64,000 nucleotides of DNA, taken from contig NZ_LKEH01000018.1 of NCBI RefSeq assembly GCF_001642795.1, forward strand, positions 113,817-177,816, in the 5' to 3' direction. Source of the stretch: Pseudomonas viridiflava. GTDB taxonomy: Bacteria > Pseudomonadota > Gammaproteobacteria > Pseudomonadales > Pseudomonadaceae. The notes under the pieces are model-generated. The model ran no database searches, was not told where the DNA came from, and was given only the letters and a program-made list of their open reading frames with translations. Below, piece after piece: positions 58,781-64,000 of the stretch. How positions within the stretch are numbered: position 1 is the first letter of the stretch; each line of letters opens with the position of its first letter. The translations under genes and the position numbers were made by a program.

Positions 58781-58984
58781 TTCGTCTGATGATGAGCGTA
58801 ATAACGTATTGATGACGGTCGCAATTAAATAATTCGATAAGGAACGGTCCGGTGTGCGCTCAGACCGGACGTGCAATATGCGTAGTGCCCGGTTTTCGGG
58901 GCTCGCAGAGATACTCGGAGCTCCATTGCGGATGCCCCGAGCGCTTCAAATAAATGCTTTTTTCTTCAGTCGCAGGTCATGCGC

Positions 58985-59191
58985 TCAGTCGACAGACTCC
59001 GGATGTAACGGTCTGGACAGGTGCATGATGCTCGCGTAGTCGTACACATACTGACGTCCCGCGTGGCTGGTCGAACGCAACTGGTCGATCAGCAGTCGCT
59101 CTTTTTTGTTCAGGTACCTCAACGCCGGATCTTGACTGGACTTCAGGCGATCACGTTCATGGGCGTCAGGGAATGCAATGACGTTCGTCAT
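58985..59191 (-). CDS. Small conserved hypothetical protein, 68 residues
   Basis: Starts MTNVIAFPDAHERDRL with a strong AAGGAG site eight bases upstream. Hydrophilic and helical, with LRYLNKKERLLIDQLRST and a Tyr-rich segment (YVYDYASIM). No domain recognised. A much longer frame upstream is rejected because it lacks a ribosome site. Confidence 0.6.
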   Translation of the reverse strand: MTNVIAFPDAHERDRLKSSQDPALRYLNKKERLLIDQLRSTSHAGRQYVYDYASIMHLSRPLHPESVD

Positions 59192-59306
59192 GAAAAATCT
59201 CCTTGGGTGTGAGTCCTTGCTTGCTTTGATGTAGCCCCGAGTACTGCGACAGTGCCACCTTACCCATAAAAACTTGGCGTGATCAACCCTGATCAATCCG
59301 GTCGAG

Positions 59307-59789
59307 TTACAAGGTTCGAGTAATCTCGAAGCAATGCTGGCTACCGTTGATGACAATCTGCACCGCGTCATTCTCGAACTTGCCCAGTAACTGCTGACCC
59401 AGCGGCGCATGGGGCGTGATAACGGTGATCAGTTGGTCATCCACCTGAACCTTCAGACCCGCAGCATCAGGCCCCAGAAACAGTTGTTGCACCTGACCTG
59501 CACCATTCTCGATCGTCATTAGATCACCAACCTGAATACCACATGATTCATCAAAGCGTTTAAGCGACCAGTCCTCGTAGCGCTTGAGGGATTGACGGAT
59601 TTCCTCGACTCGCCTGGCCTGTCCGGCAGCCAGGTAAGACGCTTCCAGCCCCAGCGTGTCGTACTTGTTTTCGGCGATGTTTTCTTCGTGTGTCGCAGCT
59701 TCATAGGCGGTCTGGGCCGCCCGTTGTGCAATGTCCAGATCGACTTTCAGTTTTTCGGTGATACGTTGCAAAACGTCCTGCTTGTCCAT
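59307..59789 (-). CDS. GreA/GreB-like protein
   Basis: 160 residues: an N-terminal helical hairpin (about 1-75, with THEENIAENKYDTLGLEA near the turn) and a C-terminal FKBP-like domain (VGDLMTIENGAGQVQQLF, TVITPHAPLGQQLLGK, with the LG..LLGK block of Gre factors). Family members bind the RNA polymerase secondary channel. The tip lacks a clear DxxE pair as in GreA, so transcript cleavage may be lost. Such genes are sometimes mislabelled 3-oxoacyl-ACP synthase. It follows a membrane protein gene by three bases. Confidence 0.75.
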   Translation of the reverse strand: MDKQDVLQRITEKLKVDLDIAQRAAQTAYEAATHEENIAENKYDTLGLEASYLAAGQARRVEEIRQSLKRYEDWSLKRFDESCGIQVGDLMTIENGAGQVQQLFLGPDAAGLKVQVDDQLITVITPHAPLGQQLLGKFENDAVQIVINGSQHCFEITRTL

Positions 59790-59792
59790 GGG

Positions 59793-60179
59793 TTATCCGC
59801 AGTATTCATTGATGCTGGCGCGGCTTTTTTCGCTCGGCGCGGTACGGTCCTGCTGCATCCAGAAATCGCATTTGGAGCGGCTGAAGTTGCGCTGCTGTTG
59901 TTCCTGAACCTGCTCGCGCGCCTGGCGTGCTTCGCTTTCACGCAGGCTCTGCTCGTACTTGCGGAACATGGCCGTTTCCGGCTCCACCTGCGGCGCGGGC
60001 GGGGCCGTGAGTTGCGCAGCAGCCTTTTCCAGAGCCACGGTCTGCGCAGGCGGCAGGCTTTTGTAGACCAGCCAGCCGGTCAGGCCCACCGCCATCGCGC
60101 CGAGCCAGATGCCCAGAGCGATACAGAGGATCAACTTCACGGAGACAGACAGTTCGCGACGGCGGATGTGGGACGGCAT
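59793..60179 (-). CDS. Membrane protein paired with the Gre-like gene
   Basis: 128 residues with one N-terminal membrane helix (LILCIALGIWLGAMAVGLTGWLVY, as a span), then a Pro/Ala linker, a Gln/Glu/Arg-rich coiled coil (RESEARQAREQVQEQQQ) and a C-terminal part with two Cys (KCDFW and EYCG). ATG 60179 opens MPSHIRRREL. The product should be anchored in the inner membrane with the coiled coil on one side. No known domain; close pairing with the Gre-like gene suggests cotranscription. Confidence 0.7.
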   Translation of the reverse strand: MPSHIRRRELSVSVKLILCIALGIWLGAMAVGLTGWLVYKSLPPAQTVALEKAAAQLTAPPAPQVEPETAMFRKYEQSLRESEARQAREQVQEQQQRNFSRSKCDFWMQQDRTAPSEKSRASINEYCG

Positions 60180-60342
60180 GGCTGAATTCCTGGCGAGAGG
60201 GCACAGTGTGATTGTGCCATGCCTGAAGAGTGTGGATGACAATCGTACATCCGGCGAGCCTTCGCAAAGGCTCCCGTCTGGTGCAGACGGGGTGTTCTGA
60301 AGGACAATCGCACTTTTTCTTACTTTGCCTCAGGGAGCCAGG

Positions 60343-61476
60343 ATGAAAGCCTCTTGGGACATTTTTTGCAGCGTCGTCGACAACTACGGCGACGTCGGCG
60401 TGACATGGCGACTGGCTCGCCAACTGGTCGCCGAGCATGGGCTGAAGATACGTTTGTGGATCGATGATTTGTCGGCATTCGCTCGCCTGTGTCCGCAGGC
60501 AGATGCTCAGGTCGCGCAACAATGGCATGAAGGTGTTGAGGTCTGCCTCTGGCCGAAAGAGTGGGTGAGTACCGAGATTCCGGAAGGCGTGATCGAGGCC
60601 TTTGCGTGTCGTCTCCCAGCGGCTTATACCGACACGATGCTGCAACGCTCGCCGCGTCCGGTATGGCTGAATCTCGACTACCTCAGCGCCGAAGAGTGGG
60701 TCACCGGTTGCCATGGCCTGCCATCCCTGCAGTCCAGCGGTTTGAAGAAGTTCTTTTTCTTTCCCGGTTTTCGTGATGCCACGGGCGGCTTGCTGCGTGA
60801 GCGCGGTCTGATCGAACAGCGTCGAGCCTTTCAGCACGACCGCAAAGCGCGACTGGACTTTCTCTCCCTTCTGGGTATCGAGCTGCGGACCGATGCGCGC
60901 CTGATCTCGGTGTTTGCCTACGAGAACCCGGCGCTGGGCAGTTGGCTGGATACACTTTCCAGCGATCCACATGCCACGCACCTGCTGGTGCCTGAAGGAC
61001 GCATTCTGGGCGACCTGCGCCATTGGCTGGGCGTTGATCATTTTCAGGTCGGTGAGGTGCTGCAACGAGGCTCGCTCACTGTCCAGGTGCTGCCGTTCGT
61101 CAGGCAGGAAGATTACGACCGAGTGCTGTGGTGCTGCGATTTCAATGTGGTGCGCGGCGAAGATTCATTCGTGCGAGCGCAGTGGGCAGGCCGGCCGATG
61201 CTGTGGCACATCTATCAGCAGGAAGGCGACGCTCATCTGCCCAAGCTTGACGCCTTCCTCGAGCTTTATCTGGCGGGGCTTTCGCCTGCGGCCGGTCAGG
61301 CGCTCGATGCGTTCTGGCAGGCGTGGAATGCCAATCAGGCACTGAGCGAAAGCTGGCAGTCGCTCTCAAACCACTGGCCCGAAGTCCAAAGGCATGCCGA
61401 ACAATGGTGTGACGAACAGGCATCCCGGACTGATCTTGCGGCAGCGCTGGTGCAGTTTTATGTAAATTCGCTATGA
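60343..61476 (+). CDS. earP: EF-P arginine rhamnosyltransferase
   Basis: Adds rhamnose from dTDP-beta-L-rhamnose to Arg32 of elongation factor P, which is needed for translation of polyproline stretches. 377 residues. The residues known to be essential in EarP are in place: D13 and D17 in VVDNYGDVGV, and E273 in VVRGEDSFVRAQ. ATG 60343 follows AGGGAGCCAGG. The target gene efp follows 99 bases after the stop. Confidence 0.95.
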   Translation: MKASWDIFCSVVDNYGDVGVTWRLARQLVAEHGLKIRLWIDDLSAFARLCPQADAQVAQQWHEGVEVCLWPKEWVSTEIPEGVIEAFACRLPAAYTDTMLQRSPRPVWLNLDYLSAEEWVTGCHGLPSLQSSGLKKFFFFPGFRDATGGLLRERGLIEQRRAFQHDRKARLDFLSLLGIELRTDARLISVFAYENPALGSWLDTLSSDPHATHLLVPEGRILGDLRHWLGVDHFQVGEVLQRGSLTVQVLPFVRQEDYDRVLWCCDFNVVRGEDSFVRAQWAGRPMLWHIYQQEGDAHLPKLDAFLELYLAGLSPAAGQALDAFWQAWNANQALSESWQSLSNHWPEVQRHAEQWCDEQASRTDLAAALVQFYVNSL

Positions 61477-61492
61477 TACGCGGCCTTGATGT

Positions 61493-61543
61493 AAGGCTCT
61501 GTACGAAAAGTGCCTGCGCAGGCCATTTCTCGTACAGAGCCTT
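61493..61543 (+). promoter_or_regulatory. Long inverted repeat in the efp leader
   Basis: AAGGCTCTGTACGA (61493-61506) pairs exactly with TCGTACAGAGCCTT (61530-61543) around an inner TGCCTGCGCAGGC dyad. A -10-like TATGAT at 61472 lies just upstream, so the structure would fall at the 5' end of the efp transcript. No T run of terminator type follows directly. It may attenuate, stabilise or regulate efp mRNA. Confidence 0.55.
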
Positions 61544-61575
61544 TGGTTAATTCAATCCAAATTCGGATATATGCA

Positions 61576-62145
61576 ATGAAAACTGGTAAAGAGCTGAAAC
61601 CCGGTACTGTGATCCGTCTGGAAAACGATCCTTGGCTGGTTCAGAAAGCTGAATTCACCAAGTCCGGTCGTAACAGCGCGATCATGAAGACCAAGCTGAA
61701 AAACCTGCTGACCGGTTACAAGACCGAGATCGTTTACAGCGCTGACGACAAACTGGACGACGTGATCCTCGACCGCAAGGAAGCGACCCTGTCCTTCATC
61801 AGCGGCGACACTTACACGTTCATGGACACCACTGACTACACCATGTACGAACTGAACGCCGAAGACATCGAAAGCGTTCTGCCTTTCGTTGAAGAAGGCA
61901 TGACCGACGTTTGCGAAGCCGTATTCTTCGACGAGCGCCTGGTTTCCGTAGAGCTGCCGACCACCATCGTGCGTCAGGTTGACTACACCGAAGGTTCGGC
62001 GCGTGGCGACACTTCCGGCAAGGTCATGAAGCCTGCCAAACTGAAGAACGGCACCGAGCTGAGCGTTGCTGACTTCATCGAAATCGGCGACATGATCGAG
62101 ATCGATACCCGTGAAGGTGGTTCCTACAAAGGCCGTGCAAAGTAA
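61576..62145 (+). CDS. efp: Elongation factor P
   Basis: 189 residues with the KOW-like domain ([19 protein letters not shown]) and two OB folds. The modified residue is Arg32 in TKSGRNSA, the EarP-type rather than EpmA-type (Lys) factor. C-terminal signature: [20 protein letters not shown] 61576 matches the family start. Confidence 0.97.
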   Translation: MKTGKELKPGTVIRLENDPWLVQKAEFTKSGRNSAIMKTKLKNLLTGYKTEIVYSADDKLDDVILDRKEATLSFISGDTYTFMDTTDYTMYELNAEDIESVLPFVEEGMTDVCEAVFFDERLVSVELPTTIVRQVDYTEGSARGDTSGKVMKPAKLKNGTELSVADFIEIGDMIEIDTREGGSYKGRAK

Positions 62146-62170
62146 GCATGGTTTTGTAACCCCGTTACGC

Positions 62171-62200
62171 AAGAAACCCGCAGCGATGCGGGTTTCTTTT
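62171..62200 (+). terminator. Rho-independent terminator after efp
   Basis: AGAAACCCGCA / TGCGGGTTTCT hairpin followed by T residues, 25 bases after the stop; it may also serve the convergent esterase gene. Confidence 0.88.
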
Positions 62201-62223
62201 TGCCTGCGATTTGACCGCGGCGG

Positions 62224-63243
62224 TTACTTCAAGTGTGTTTTCAGTTCTTCGGACGCCTGCAGCATCGCAGAGCGAACAGCCGGAACCTGACTGACAACGT
62301 TGAGCAGACCGTAGTCGTGGATCATGCCGTTGTAGCGAACGGCAGTCACCGGCACACCAGCCTGATCCAGTTTGCGAGCATAGGCTTCGCCTTCGTCGCG
62401 CAGTACATCGGCACTGGCTGTCTGAACCAGTGCAGGTGGCAGGCCTTTCAACTGTTCGGTCGTGGCGCGCAGAGGCGATGCGTAGATCTCGTTACGCTGC
62501 GCCGCGTCGGTCGTGTAGTTGTCCCAGAACCACTTCATCATGTTGCGGGTCAGGAAGTGGCCTTCAGCATACTGGTCGTAGGACGCAGTGTTGAAGTTGG
62601 CGTCGGTGACCGGCCACAGCAGCACTTGGTAACGCAATGCTGGCGTACCTTTCTCTTTGGCCATCAGCGCCACGACTGCCGCCATGTTGCCGCCGACACT
62701 GTTGCCGGCCACGGCCAGACGCTTGCCGTCGACATTGATTTCCTTGCCGTGCTCGGCCACCCAGCGAGTGGCGGCGTAGGCCTGATTGATTGCGGTCGGG
62801 TAGTGCGCTTCAGGAGACGGCGTGTAATTGACGAACACCGCCACTGCGCCAGAGCCTGCAACCAGATCCCGAACCAGTCGTTCGTGAGTCTGAAAATCAC
62901 CCAGTACCCAACCGCCGCCGTGGAAGAACATGAAGACCGGCAAGGTCCCTTTGACACCTGCAGGGCGCACGATATTCAGGCTGATGGACTGCCCGTCGAC
63001 CTTGATGGTCTTCTCGCTGACGTCGGCCTTTGGCAGGGTCAGTTTCACGCCGGACTGAGCACCGACCAATACCGCACGGGCGTCCTTGGGCGACAGCTGC
63101 TCGATAGGCTTGCCAGTGCCCGAGTTCAGGGCATCCAGGAAGGCCTGGGTGTTGTGTTCCACGCCTGAATCGCCTGCGGCAAATGCACTGCTGACAGACA
63201 GGGCGAGCAGGGTACCGGTCAAGACTTTGCTGAAGGTTTTCAT
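62224..63243 (-). CDS. Exported alpha/beta hydrolase, HSL family esterase
   Basis: 339 residues with a signal peptide ending in AFAAGD. The hormone-sensitive-lipase features are FFHGGGWVLGD (oxyanion hole), the Ser nucleophile in VAGNSVGGNMAAV, the Asp in ASADVLRDEG and the His in MIHDYGLL. A probable esterase acting in the periplasm or outside. In P. aeruginosa efp and ohr are adjacent, so this gene is an extra insertion here. Confidence 0.87.
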   Translation of the reverse strand: MKTFSKVLTGTLLALSVSSAFAAGDSGVEHNTQAFLDALNSGTGKPIEQLSPKDARAVLVGAQSGVKLTLPKADVSEKTIKVDGQSISLNIVRPAGVKGTLPVFMFFHGGGWVLGDFQTHERLVRDLVAGSGAVAVFVNYTPSPEAHYPTAINQAYAATRWVAEHGKEINVDGKRLAVAGNSVGGNMAAVVALMAKEKGTPALRYQVLLWPVTDANFNTASYDQYAEGHFLTRNMMKWFWDNYTTDAAQRNEIYASPLRATTEQLKGLPPALVQTASADVLRDEGEAYARKLDQAGVPVTAVRYNGMIHDYGLLNVVSQVPAVRSAMLQASEELKTHLK

Positions 63244-63268
63244 GTTCGATTCCTGTGGCAGTAAGGGT

Positions 63269-63688
63269 TTAGACGGTTACGTGCAGGCGCACATCGACGT
63301 TGCCACGGGTGGCGTTGGAGTAAGGGCAGACCTGGTGTGCGGCATCAACCAGTTGCTGAGCGTCGGCCTGTTCCAGGCCTGGCAGGCTGATGTGCAGGTC
63401 GATGTCCAGACCGAAACCGCCGGGGATCTGGCCGATGCCGACATGGGCTGTGATCGAGGCATCGGCCGGGATGCTGCGCTTGCTCTGACCGGCGACGAAC
63501 TTCAGTGCGCCGATGAAGCAGGCCGAGTAACCGGCGGCAAACAGCTGCTCAGGATTGGTGGCTTCGCCGCCCGCGCCGCCGAGTTCTTTCGGGGTTGCAA
63601 GCTTGACGTCGAGAACCTTGTCGCTGGAAACAGCGCGGCCATCACGGCCACCGGTGGCGGTTGCAACTGCGGTGTAGAGAGTGTTCAT
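63269..63688 (-). CDS. ohr: Organic hydroperoxide resistance protein Ohr
   Basis: A 139-residue OsmC/Ohr thiol peroxidase that reduces organic hydroperoxides using lipoyl proteins. Key residues: Arg near the start (GGRDGRAVS), the peroxidatic Cys in FAAGYSACFIGAL and the resolving Cys in VCPYSNATRGNV. ATG 63688 follows a GAGG site. The promoter region carries TTGCGCGCAA-type palindromes, probably OhrR operators. Confidence 0.93.
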   Translation of the reverse strand: MNTLYTAVATATGGRDGRAVSSDKVLDVKLATPKELGGAGGEATNPEQLFAAGYSACFIGALKFVAGQSKRSIPADASITAHVGIGQIPGGFGLDIDLHISLPGLEQADAQQLVDAAHQVCPYSNATRGNVDVRLHVTV

Positions 63689-63726
63689 GGGTATTGGTCC
63701 TCAAAAGGTTAAAATTCTGCGCTAAA

Positions 63727-63787
63727 TACTTGCGCGCTAACTAATCGCGAATTGAATGTATCCCGACGATACTTTGCGCGCAAGTTA
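63727..63787. promoter_or_regulatory. Putative OhrR operators upstream of ohr
   Basis: The half-palindrome ACTTGCGCGCTAAC (63728) and the palindrome ACTTTGCGCGCAAGT (63771-63785, core TTGCGCGCAA) lie in AT-rich DNA 40-100 bases before ohr. Paired GC-centred dyads at an ohr promoter fit binding of a MarR-type organic peroxide sensor. The ohrR gene itself is not visible in the remaining 210 bases. Confidence 0.45.
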
Positions 63788-63964
63788 ATTTTTGAAAAGA
63801 ATGAGGATGTGAGCAGAAAGGGCGAGAGGAGGTATGCGAACAGATGGGGCTTGAAGCACTTTTTATGGATGAATGATCACCCCCAACAGGGTCCGTGGTT
63901 GCAGCAGGATTTGGGTATAGGGCTGAGCGCAAGCATGGGCATGATCGGCGTGCTTGAGATCATG

Positions 63965-64000
63965 CTGATCGTTCCTACGCTCCGCGTGGGAATGCCGCTC
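63965..64000 (-). repeat. Dispersed short repeat, copy 3 (cut by window end)
   Basis: The reverse complement matches 15203-15238 closely (shared CCACGCGG and AGGAACGATCA). It continues past the window edge. Confidence 0.55.

Larger units (their letters stand above)
63689..64000. other. Upstream region of ohr to the window end
   Basis: No gene is supported. It holds the ohr control region (63690-63800) and a copy of the dispersed repeat at the extreme end. A minus-strand frame at 63741-63932 has no recognisable features. Confidence 0.4.

Overview
The window is a chromosomal segment of a fluorescent pseudomonad, most probably a member of the Pseudomonas syringae species complex. The evidence is the high-GC coding style, REP-type repeats, and gene order that I recognise from Pseudomonas chromosomes: ubiG-mupP-yciK; gyrA-serC-pheA-tyrA/aroA-cmk-rpsA-ihfB-lapA; earP-efp-ohr; trhO-dsbA-like-ABC-rbdA-undA. 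Nearly all of it is core genome. I see no prophage, insertion sequence, CRISPR array, tRNA or rRNA gene. The assignment to species rests on recollection of gene order, since no database search was possible.

Layout. 1-2,500: a sirtuin, two NlpC/P60 lipoprotein peptidases and a REP doublet. 2,487-3,815: a sorbosone-dehydrogenase-like lipoprotein on the minus strand. 3,985-13,097: a cobalamin riboswitch followed by ten tightly packed genes (cobO, cobB, bluB, cbiB, cobD, cobQ, cobU, cobT, cobC, cobS). These adenosylate cobyrinate, amidate it, make and activate dimethylbenzimidazole and assemble the nucleotide loop. 13,202-22,242: an MFS transporter, a periplasmic glutathione peroxidase, a FadL-type porin, small proteins of unknown function, rmuC, an acyl-carrier-like protein and a DTW-domain tRNA modification enzyme. 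22,357-33,305: a RarD-like permease, a quinone reductase, fumC, a DUF2059 protein, bolA, then trhO, a DsbA-like protein, an ABC exporter, the c-di-GMP protein RbdA and the 1-alkene-forming diiron oxidase UndA. 33,340-39,336: a diguanylate cyclase, ubiG-mupP-yciK, and the divergent methylthioadenosine salvage pair mtaD/mtnA. 39,641-49,859: gyrA and the aromatic/serine/translation supercluster. 50,258-56,474: a beta-CASP hydrolase and a short LPS sugar locus ending in wbpM. 56,527-64,000: a TetR regulator, an amino acid permease, a Gre-like protein, earP/efp, an esterase and ohr.

The most unusual signal lies in the aromatic supercluster. The hisC2 gene usually found between pheA and tyrA is reduced to a 23-codon open frame. 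The tyrA-aroA fusion that follows keeps only the C-terminal half of EPSP synthase, and that half has lost its phosphoenolpyruvate-binding residues, yet it stays in frame and overlaps cmk. This predicts a separate functional aroA elsewhere and a retained non-catalytic domain on TyrA. Secondary points are an acyl-carrier-like protein without the prosthetic-group serine, a long inverted repeat in the efp leader, a Gre-like protein paired with a membrane protein, and a family of dispersed repeats.
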